A stretch of 64,000 nt of DNA from Rhexocercosporidium sp. MPI-PUGE-AT-0058 (Eukaryota; Ascomycota; Leotiomycetes; Helotiales). Below, in pieces: positions 55,513-64,000 of this stretch. The stretch lies in NCBI GenBank assembly GCA_020746875.1, contig JAGTJL010000004.1, forward strand, positions 1,736,001 through 1,800,000. The letters are read 5' to 3'. Below the pieces are notes generated by a model. It was not told the origin of the DNA, did not search any database, and saw nothing but the letters and a program-made list of their open reading frames with translations. Numbering within the stretch: position 1 is the first letter of the stretch; the number at the start of each line of letters is the position of its first letter. The position numbers and the translations under genes are program-made.

Positions 55513-56294
55513 GATTGAGTAGCAAGTACTTTATTGCAAAATTAGCGAGGGGGAAGTAAACAAATCTATTTTAATGGAGAGATCGAACTACCAGCTGGCT
55601 TGATTCAAAATGAATGACATCCATGCTGAGAACACCTTTGCACACATGTTTATGTGGACAAGGATACTCATATGCTAAATAGGCTGCATGCTTCCTTGTA
55701 TATTCTCAATTACCTTCGGTTTGTAATTTGGTCGAGCGAGTTGAAGCGAGCTCGCTTCCGAATAGGGGCGGGTAGTTTGGTTACAATATCGTACCTCTCT
55801 ATGGCTTAATTTGAAGGCATGAGTAGAAAATTTGTTCACGAAGGGATGGAGGGAAGTGTGTTTGACGTTATATCATTGTTCTGTTCTTGGTTTGAGAGAA
55901 AATAACTCCGCCCTCTCAAAAGGAGCCCATTATGAATTCATGTAGCATCCGCAGCATCCATCCATCCCTGTCTGATGTCCTTCTGACTTGTCCCCATCCC
56001 CGTACTCCTCGAAAATAAAAGAGGCGATTCAAAACCTGCGCCTACGCCGTCAAGGCAAGCAAAGAACTCCTGCCTAGCTACCACGGGCGAGCCGAATAAA
56101 GACGCCTAGAATGTATGTACACCAAACTCTCGCCTCCATCCCAGATCAAATGAAACAACCTAAACGCCCCTAATCCTAGAAATCATGTGAAGGTATAGCC
56201 AACCCAAACGCCATTTGCATCCTTGCCTCCCTAGTAAAGTAAAACAATTTTTCGAATGAACGAAGCGCTTCTAGAATGTAAAATGAACTACGAA
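55513..56294. other. Intergenic, convergent 3' ends
   Basis: 780 bp with no supported gene, repeat or RNA. Confidence 0.4.
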
Positions 56295-59200
56295 TCAAGT
56301 AATTGCAGCCGGTGACGCAAGTGGTAAATTCCCAGCTGTCTTTGGTCGTTCCTCGAGTTCCGGTATCGGTAACTCGTTTGAGTCTTGTCGCGATAATCTG
56401 AGTTTTTCGTCAAATAGAGAGACGAGTCTGTCAGAGTACGAATCTAGCAAGCCGGTAAGGACTGTCTCGCTGATGGCTTTCGACTTCAGGTTCTTCTCTC
56501 CTAAAGCCATTGCCGTGAGGCGTAGTTCTTGGTCTAACTCCTTCAATGCTTCCTCCCTTACCGTCTCGGATGAGAGCAGTTTCTTTCGATACGCTCGTAA
56601 TGTTCGACATGCTTGCTCAGTTGCCATGTTCAAAGTACCAAACTCGCTAAAGTTTCCGGTGCTTTTTGTCCTTCCTCGGGGATCGAGTGATGCTAATGAA
56701 GGCCGTCTCATATCTTTACCCTTTGGACTAGGTGGACTCCGTGATCGATTCCGAACTGTACGCCGAACACCCGAGTCATCCGAGGCAGAGATAAAGTGCT
56801 TTGAGTTGACAGTGGGTACAGGTGGTGCCAGTGTCGGGGACTGTGTCGAGAGACCATACCTCGAGGTTTTCCTTCGGACTGCTCTTGGTGGCGATCGATT
56901 GCCTGTAGGGGTCGAAAGAGGTGATGCTCGCTGGAACTCGGCTAACTCAGCTTTCGAAAGAACTCTCCTCAGCGGTGGTCGACTTGAAGGGGCATCTTTG
57001 GGAGGAGATGGGTCGCGGTTGGTTGTGGTGTCGATCGGTTCTTGGAATTCGGGCGCTCTTGGAGAGAGATCCCAAATCATGATTGTCCCATCAGCCCCTG
57101 TACTTATAAGGGTCTTCTGATCTGAATCTGGAATTTCCAACAATGCCACATCAGTCACACTCGCTGTATGTCCCCACTCCCTGTCCAGAAATGACCCTGT
57201 CGTTCCGTCGTATATCCTGACCGATTTATCTGTGCTTGAGACCCCTGCAAGTATTGTAGGCCGTCCGGGGGAGACGCTTGGCATACCCATAACCAAAGAA
57301 TCCAACACCACAGCATCCTGTCCCTCATTGTCGCTAACCTTGAAGGTGCTGATAAGTCGACCACTGGATATCTCGTACGTTGCAACAGTCCGGTCCAGTA
57401 GAGAGACCACAAAATTTCCCATCTGATCCGCGAAACAGGCAGCCATCGAAACCGGCGTTGCCTTGAGCGTAATGATCCGGACTGGCACTGCCCCCATTAC
57501 TTCCTGTCCACCCACATCTTTCTTGACTATCTGCCTGATATGAATTGTCCTGTCCGTAGAGCAGGAGATCAACTTTTCGCCATTCTCTGCAAAGAACAAA
57601 CCGCAAACGCTCGCAGAGTGGTCGTCCAGTGTCTGCATTAGAACCCATTGATCCGATAACAGCCGGAACAGTTGAATAGTACGATCCCTACCACAGGAGG
57701 CGATCAATTTGCAGTCGTCCGATTCGTAGATCGCAATGTCTTGAATGTTAGACATGTGGGCTCTCGTTTCGAAGACGCATGCTTGGGTGATTGGGTTTAT
57801 CACTCTCAATACCCCATATCTATCTCCAGTGACCAAAAACGCAACTCCTTTCGAAGGTCGCACAATTTGACACTGGTTTGGAAGTTCCTCCTCGCTTGGC
57901 GGCAGCTGTTCTACTTCCACCGCTATGGAAGCTTTACTGCTACCATCCAGATCCCAGAAAACGACTGTACCATTTGCAGACCAGGTGAGGAACGCGGCCT
58001 TTATTTCATTATCGGGCGAGAGTAGCCTAACACCAAGTACGGAGTCGCCATGTGCTGGAAATGGCGTGTTCTGCATTTGAGGGTCCGCATCGTCTGAGCC
58101 GGGCATTGATATCTCTATCGAATGTTTCGAGTCGACGGTGATCAAGCTTCTAGCCGCATATCCCATTGCGCAGAGATGTCCGGCCTCATTAGAAGGATTA
58201 GATTCGACGATTGAAGGAGTTGGCGATTCCGGAGGAGTCGCAGGATTCAGTAAATCGTCAAGACTCATCGACCTTACATTCCCATTCCGTCCTCCGATTC
58301 GTACCCTTCTAGCTTCGGTATCAATGGCGATACATGTGACACTGAAACCAGTTATCGCAAGCTTTATTAATTTCGAGCCTTCTGTATCATCCAGTAGGCA
58401 AATGTCTCCCTTTTCAGAGCAGACTATTGCTTTGTGTTCCGATATTGCTGCTAAAGCCGTAAAGGTTGCTTCCACCAAAGGACCGAGCAGAACATTTCTT
58501 CCCGTCAAGGTCTTAAGGGCAGGTACTACAGGTATTGGAATAGGCGTTCCATCAAGAGCAAAACGCTGTTTTGATGGAGATACCGGTCGACTGTCTTCTA
58601 CTCTCCAAATCTTGATATGTCGAGTTCCAATGCTATTTCACATTAGCAGGGACTTACAGAATCCTGGCCAAACATACGTGACTATACTGCTTCCCAGCCA
58701 GACCATTTGCTTGATGAAGCTGGTGCACTTGTTACTTGAATGCAGTTTCGCAGCACCTGATCTCTGATTGATCGACCAAACATAAAGAAATCCATCATTT
58801 GGAGACCCCAAGCTCGCCAGGTATTTCTGATCCGGACTGAACGCAACAGCTCGAACACCGTAAGTATGTTCGTTCAGAATAACCAAGGGCCGATCGGAGG
58901 AAGTATCTTGGAGAGAAAATATGAGAACTCGAGGCGAATATCCAGTCTGCGCAATGTCAACAAATGGTAAGCAAGACCAACACGAGCAATTCCTACCTCA
59001 CCAACAGCTAGAAACCTGCCATCCTGACTGATGGATAAACAGGTAGCTGCCTTTATCCTCTCCCTACTCGTCCAAGTCTTGGAAGCTGGAGAATCGCCCC
59101 ATTCCAGGCTCGTATGTGGTGTGGAAGGAGAATAAGGAACCGCCGTATCGCGCAGAGCTATTACCGCTCTATTACGGCCATCATTGGCAGTATTCGTAGG

Positions 59201-59548
59201 TGTAGAAGGAGAAAAGGACGTCGCAATTGCCGTATTTAAAGCTACAGCCGTAGGACGCGCTCTGAAGAATCGCTGGGAGTATTTCGAGGTATCGTCAACA
59301 TTGACCACAACAGCTGCCGCTCCAGCTGTGTATGCAAAGATCCGCGAAGAAGAGAGGCTGTCGAAGGCGGTGGGAGAAGAGACCGTGGTGCCGATTATCC
59401 TCTTGAGGGATAATCCGGACTCGTAGAGACCACGAGATTTGAAGGGTGAGCGTGGAGTGCGTGGGAAGGGAGAGTTCGAGGGTGTTAATTTGAGGCCGAG
59501 TCCGGTATTTGCTGCGAACGTTCGCGGATTCGAGGGAGTCGACGCCAT
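56295..59548 (-). CDS. Large WD-repeat protein (MABP1/WDR62-like)
   Basis: Three exons: 58997-59548, 58678-58946 and 56295-58632, 1052 residues in phase. Begins MASTPSNPRTFAANTGLGLK. WD repeats run from about residue 45 to 740: e.g. RIFAYTAGAAAVVVNV, EHTYGVRAVAFSPDQKYLAS, FLYVWSIN, HIKIWRVED, AHMSNIQDIAIYESDDCKLI, DDHSASVCGLFFAENGEKLI, SCSTDRTIHIRQI and GHTASVTDVALLEIPDSDQK with TIMIWDLSP. This suggests two seven-bladed propellers, as in MABP1/WDR62. The C-terminus has Ser/Pro-rich basic sequence and a helical coiled-coil segment (CRTLRAYRKKLLSSETVREE, LKELDQELRLTAMALGEKNL, LLDSYSDRLVSLFDEKLRL). Animal relatives are scaffolds at spindle poles and in JNK signalling; the fungal role is not known to me. 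Divergent neighbour spacing is about 1.3 kb from RRG9. Confidence 0.8.
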
Positions 59549-60888
59549 GATCAAGCCATGAAGAGGTGATCAATTGGAATTAGACGCTCAAGGTGGGAAA
59601 TATTTCGTGGTGCAGGATGTTTCCCCTTTGGTTTGGAAAGAGAAATCGAGGGTATTGTCGTCGTCGCTGGGGTGAGTTGGCGGAAGAGAACATGGGAAAC
59701 AAATGCTATTGTTTATTTTGTCTTAGACTTGCACGACAAACAATGCTTTGGGGAGGGATTGTTTTGTACTCACAGTGGCAGATCGGTCACGATCAAGGGC
59801 GGAACAACACACGACGACGGCGACGAAGGCAGAACTGAATTGAACTGAATTGAAGAACGACGACGGCGACGGTGACAGTGAGAAAAGTGGTTTTCGAACT
59901 CTGTTTTCGAGGATGGACTGACTCCAGCCCGGGACGCCTCTATCTAGCCCGTAAGCTGCGCTGCACCCGTGCCCAATGCCCGTGCCCGCCAGCTGCCCCC
60001 AGTCCAGTCCCAGTCCCAAGTCTTTGTTCAGGGGGCAAACCAGGGGGGAAATGTTATGTTCCTGGAACGGCAACAGACCAGCCTCAATGTCATCCTCAAT
60101 GCCGATGTTTGAAGCTTCCTATTGGTTACCACTGCTCATCTCAGTCCTTAATTCCGTTGCTATCACTATCACATCATGAACATGGATGGATGGGATATGT
60201 TCCCGACGTGCAAGTTTGATGACCTGATTCAAGATCCGTCTTATCTGTACCAACTTTTGCAAATGTGCCATGGACCAACCAACATTGTCTCTCGAAAGCG
60301 TGCCGAACAGTCAATGCGATGTCGATTGCCATGAAGGATTGTCGGCTTTTGCAGGGTATCAAGATCTTCTGGGCAACGTACCTTCGATATGTGAAAGTGC
60401 TGTGTACTTTCCAGTAACGCTTTCAATTGACCTCTAAAGCAACACCATCAATCAACTTCTAAAGCAACACCATTAATTAACCTCTAAAGCATGAACGATA
60501 CAAAGATGCCCTAAATGCACTACAAGAGTCAAAATCTGACAAATAGAACCGGTTCCGTGGAGGGAAACTTTAATATCATACATCTGCTATTCAGCATAGC
60601 ATGAACCCGCCGAATTATGTACAGGGTGCTATCTGCAGGGCTGTCATCTTCACCCAAGATCCAGCTGCACCACTTCTTTTACAGTTGATGACAGTATCAA
60701 CTAATAGCTTATTTTACACAGGCCCTTTCTGCAAGGCTACCTTTCATACGTGCACAGCATGAAGAAGAAGCTTGCACAATCTTCCACTTACAAGGCTATC
60801 TCCCATGTGTGACCAGCATGAACCACAGCTTACGCGACCTTCCAATTGTAGGCCTACCTCCCAGCCAGCATGAACCTTCCAGAATATC
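59549..60888. other. Intergenic region with degenerate tandem repeats
   Basis: Promoter of the WD-repeat gene, then repeat-bearing DNA up to the 3' end of RRG9. A three-unit repeat of about 26 bp with core CTCTAAAGCA(ACACCAT) lies at 60425-60500. Confidence 0.45.
60425..60500. repeat. 26-bp tandem repeat, three units
   Basis: Units share (A/T)(A/G)ACCTCTAAAGCAACACCA with few changes; the third is shortened. Confidence 0.7.
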
Positions 60889-60895
60889 TTACAAT
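60733..60895. repeat. About 59-bp degenerate tandem repeat reaching the RRG9 stop
   Basis: Three units beginning near 60734, 60793 and 60852, each with AGGCTA(C/T)CT(C/T) then CCAGCATGAA and CTTCCA. The last unit ends at the stop codon of RRG9, so the repeat forms its 3' UTR. Confidence 0.6.
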
Positions 60896-62013
60896 ATCTT
60901 GTCAGCAAGGCTCGACTCAGCCTCATCACCAGACTCGTACTTCTGCTCATTTCGCCTGGACGTAGTAACGAGGGCTGGAGGTGCCGGTCTACCCTGCTCA
61001 AGTTGTTTCCTCAACATCCATTCTGGCTTCCCATTCCCAATACCCAGCTCCCTCCATTTCTTCGGTGGCTTGATTCCCAGCTCAGCCCATCGACTCCAGA
61101 CGGATTCTCCTCTCTTGAACCATCTCTTCTGTCGTTCCGTCTCCTCCTCGGCATCAGGCGTCCATTTCGATTTGAGAATTCGGCGAATGGATTCAGGAGA
61201 TACTTCGAACTCCTGGGAAAGTGCCCATGTCGTGTAATACTCCGGCATTTGAGCATGCAGCGCCCGGATTCCAGCCATCGCATCTGGAGAGAGCTTCTTC
61301 ATCGGCTTGTAACCGTCGGGATATTTCTCCTTTATCCTCTCTTTCTCTATCATCCATGGCTCTCTTTTTGGTGGAACCCAGCCGTCATCAGATGGCTGTC
61401 TGTTGACCTCTCTGCCAACGGGGCTCCTAACACGAGGCGTTGCATCTCTCAATCCCATATCTCGTCGAGGAGCTCGCGGCGGTGCTCGAGGATTGTCGAA
61501 ATGTATAGTCAACCCCGTACTGCGAGTCCCCCCAGTTCTCCTGATAGTTGTCTTCGACCCATTCTCCCCAGGCGTAGCTGAATCCCTCATCGTGAATGTC
61601 CTGGCATTTTCGCTCTTGCTCACAGTCCAATCCTCTCTAGGCTTCTTTTGTGGTAAATCCTTTAGCAGAGACTTTAATGGCGTCTCGTATCCGGATCTCC
61701 TCGCTGGGTCTGTCTCCCTGACTGGTGGACTCTTCAAGGAGGATTCTGCCAGGATAGAATCTATCGCATCCAGCGAGAATTCAGCGATGGGACTCTTGAC
61801 GGGTTTCTTGGACCGAGGCTCTCCTGTGCCATCTTCGGGGGATGCGGCAGATGAATATGCTCTGCTGGACAGCGCAGAGAAGTGAGAGGCTACATTCCGA
61901 GTTGAAGATCTTTGGAGCTGGCGCGTCGTATGTCTCGAGGAAGATGGGACATCAACATGAGCTACATTTCGGATGAACAAGCTGAGGGTATTGACGGTGC
62001 AGCGGCAAGTCAT
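60889..62013 (-). CDS. RRG9: Rrg9, mitochondrial protein required for respiratory growth
   Basis: A single-exon gene of 374 residues. The N-terminus (MTCRCTVNTLSLFIRNVAHV ... RHTTRQLQRSSTRNVASHFS) is basic, Ser/Arg-rich and acid-free, a mitochondrial targeting sequence. The C-terminal neugrin-like domain is clear: MKKLSPDAMAGIRALHAQMP, YYTTWALSQEFEVSPESIRR, ILKSKWTPDAEEETERQKRW and SVWSRWAELGIKPPKKWREL. This helix-turn-helix-like domain is diagnostic for Rrg9/neugrin, needed for maintenance of mitochondrial DNA and, in the animal homologue, for rRNA and respiratory function. The middle 120 residues are disordered, as in other filamentous fungi. The ATG at 62013 gives the full targeting sequence. 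Confidence 0.93.
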   Translation of the reverse strand: MTCRCTVNTLSLFIRNVAHVDVPSSSRHTTRQLQRSSTRNVASHFSALSSRAYSSAASPEDGTGEPRSKKPVKSPIAEFSLDAIDSILAESSLKSPPVRETDPARRSGYETPLKSLLKDLPQKKPREDWTVSKSENARTFTMRDSATPGENGSKTTIRRTGGTRSTGLTIHFDNPRAPPRAPRRDMGLRDATPRVRSPVGREVNRQPSDDGWVPPKREPWMIEKERIKEKYPDGYKPMKKLSPDAMAGIRALHAQMPEYYTTWALSQEFEVSPESIRRILKSKWTPDAEEETERQKRWFKRGESVWSRWAELGIKPPKKWRELGIGNGKPEWMLRKQLEQGRPAPPALVTTSRRNEQKYESGDEAESSLADKIL

Positions 62014-62521
62014 TGTTGGAGGTTGTTGTTGAACTCTAAAGGAGAGTACAAAAAAGTCCCAGCTGTTTCTATTTCCAAGGGATGAAGTTATTCCGTGCCG
62101 CTTATCTGATGTATTATCGGAGAAGCGAAGCCTGTCAGATCAATGGGGGCACAGCTTGGGAGTACATGGAATTTGACAATAAAAAAACATCTCGTTAAAC
62201 AAGCATGGACGGACTTAATGTTTGCAAACATCTCCTTCAGCCTCCAGTACAGTTCTTCTGATTTTGTTTTGCTTTGAGCCCCTTTCCTTCGTTTCAACCA
62301 GGGTATCGCCACCCCAACAGGCTTCCCGCGATCACTGATCAAGGAAGCTCGAAGTCAATGATGCATCCATGTGATGGCGGGGAAATTTCCTAACCGTCAA
62401 GTCTCTTCTCATACTTCAGTACTTTTCTTTGATCTACTATGATACTTGCACTTCTTATTTTCCTGTAGTATAGCTTCCTTCTCTTCCACTGCTCTCCAGC
62501 TGCTAGGTGGACAACTATCAC
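62014..62521. promoter_or_regulatory. Divergent promoter between RRG9 and the oxygenase gene
   Basis: 508 bp between two divergent starts; a minus-strand open frame (62088-62342) has no recognisable content. Confidence 0.45.
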
Positions 62522-64000
62522 ATGTCTTGGCCCAACCCGTTTAGACGGAACGATGAGAATACTAGGCATGCTTGGGGATATACGTTCCAATGGACGCCTC
62601 AGCATATGTCTCCGGAGGAGATGCATCATATGAAGTTCTCTTATGATGTATTAGGCGAAGAATGTTTGAACCGTAAGCAATCTGTTCCGCGCCTCTATGA
62701 TGGGATACGCGGATATGAAATCCACCGAAAGACATACACTATCTCATGTAGTTTTACTTCCCACTTGTACAAAACTAACATTTCCAGGTCTTGATGAGAT
62801 CTCACCACCTATCACAGGAGAAATCCCCCGAAATAGAAGCAGACTTCCATCGAAAGAGACAGCCGAACCAGCTCCCAAAAGAGACCTGTACGCTCTCCTA
62901 CGGGACAATGCTTCATCAGACGAGAAACTCGCTCAACTATGGAAAGAAGTCAATACGATCCCGGATTGGGTGGACTGGGACCAAATCGCTCGAGGTCAAG
63001 ATGTATTCTACAGATATGGAGGAGTTGCTATCACAGCTGTGAGTACCTGCTTAACTTGACTTTGAAAATATTCACTAACAAAACAACAGCTAGCATATCA
63101 ATCACTTCTAGGTGGAATGGGAGCAGCTCGAGTATCTGAAGTCCTCGCTCGAACAGGCGGTTTCTCAACCAGAGTAGCCAAAGCCAGAATGTATGAAACC
63201 ACACAGCACATTCTTCAAGTGACTCGTTCCCTCTCATCCATCCAACCCGGCGGCGAAGGACACGCTTCAACGATTCGTGTACGGCTCCTACACGCCGCAG
63301 TGCGTCGACGCATCTTAGCTCTCGCAAAAGAAAAGCCATCCTACTACTCCGTCGAGGAATACGGCATCCCCATCAACGATCTCGACAGCATAGGCACAAT
63401 CAGCACCTTCTCCTCGACCCTTATCTGGCTCGGTTTTCCCCGCCAAGGGATCTGGCTACGCAAGCAAGAAATCATGGATTACCTCGCACTCTGGCGATTA
63501 GTAGCCTACTACATCGGAACACCAGACGCCTATTTCGCCACTCCAGAAAGCGCAAAAGCCATCCTGGAATCGTTGCTGATCTCCGAGATCCAACCGAGCG
63601 AGACTTCGCGAGTGCTGGCGAACAATGTGATCCTGTCACTGCAGGGACAGCCTCCGGCTTATGCTTCGAGAGACTTCTTGAATGCGAGTGCGAGGTGGTT
63701 GAATGGTGATGAGTTGGCTGATGAGTTGGGGTTGGGGAAACCGAGTTTGTATTATAAGGCGCTTGTTGCAGGGCAGTGCTTGTTCTTCATCTGTTTGTGT
63801 TATATGAATCGGTCGGTGCCGGCTTGGGATAGGAAGAAGATCAAGGTATGTATGATGCTGATGCGGAGAATGGGAGCTGACGATTGTAGGCGCTGAGACG
63901 GATCTTCTACCGCGTTATCGTAGAGAATAAAGTGCATGGCTTGGGCGAAGAGACGAACTTCGAATTCAAGCATATACCGAATCTGGATACTACTACCTCC
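62522..64000 (+). CDS. mpaB/latex-clearing-protein-like oxygenase (3' truncated by window edge)
   Basis: Exons: 62522-62672, 62788-63038, 63090-63845 and 63890 to beyond 64000. About 423 residues are visible, starting MSWPNPFRRNDENTRHAWGY. After an N-terminal tail the helical core begins with IPDWVDWDQIARGQDVFYRY, then LAYQSLLGGMGAARVSEVLA and GGFSTRVAKARMYETTQHIL. STIRVRLLHAAVRRRIL is the hallmark helix of the DUF2236 family, with the His and Arg thought to be near the heme b in Lcp proteins. TISTFSSTLIWLGFPRQGIW and DYLALWRLVAYYIGTPD follow. The family includes the rubber oxygenase Lcp and the ER-bound MpaB enzymes of meroterpenoid clusters. Here no biosynthetic cluster is visible, so the substrate is unknown. 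Confidence 0.88.

Noticed and set aside
1..64000. Secondary-metabolite cluster, CRISPR array, rRNA or plasmid-type origin
   Set aside because: No polyketide/peptide synthase or terpene cyclase neighbours accompany the mpaB-like or dioxygenase genes, no regularly spaced repeats occur, and no rRNA sequence was recognised.

Overview
The window is nuclear DNA from a filamentous ascomycete (Pezizomycotina). The reasons are many short GT-AG introns (about 45-120 bp) with CTAAC/CTGAC branch sites, one gene per promoter with no operons, typical fungal proteins (Maf1, Orm, Rrg9, a GPI-anchored intradiol dioxygenase, an F-box protein, an Aim9-type kinase) and repeat copies carrying C-to-T/G-to-A damage like repeat-induced point mutation (RIP). 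A member of the Leotiomycetes is my guess only; the sequence does not prove it.

Layout. 0-9 kb: the 3' end of an MFS permease, then MAF1 (-), the AP-1 clathrin adaptor sigma subunit (-, seven exons), the glutamate-cysteine ligase modifier subunit (+), BUD32 (-) and a small one-TM protein (+). 9-12.8 kb: a gene-poor stretch with broken coding fragments. 12.8-18.3 kb: about 5.5 kb of microsatellite-rich DNA leading into a 1333-residue protein (18.3-22.4 kb) whose N-terminus looks like a fused H2B-H2A histone pair. 23.4-26.3 kb: an eleven-exon F-box gene. 27-32 kb: a small Cys-rich protein, a GPI-anchored collagen-like wall protein and ORM, with a repeat-filled divergent promoter shared with a five-knuckle AIR1-like gene (32.0-35.3 kb). 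36-37.2 kb: a DUF427 protein.

37.4-42.4 kb is an accessory island: an orphan ORF pair, a decayed piggyBac element with a 35-bp inverted repeat, and directly beside it an Aim9-like phosphotransferase gene. 42.7-49.3 kb holds housekeeping genes: RFC5, a REX3-like exonuclease and a ROG1/LPL1-like lipase. 49.5-53.4 kb contains a GPI-anchored dioxygenase flanked by two direct copies of a roughly 370-bp AT-rich dispersed repeat. 53.8-64 kb: an ankyrin protein with an apparent frameshift, a 1052-residue WD-repeat protein, RRG9, and the start of an mpaB/Lcp-type oxygenase running off the end.

The genes are unrelated housekeeping functions (Pol III control, vesicle traffic, glutathione, tRNA modification, sphingolipid control, RNA surveillance, replication, mitochondrial respiration) interspersed with accessory genes. 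I see no biosynthetic cluster, CRISPR array or convincing tRNA gene. The most unusual items are the histone-doublet-like protein and the RIP-like transposon relics.
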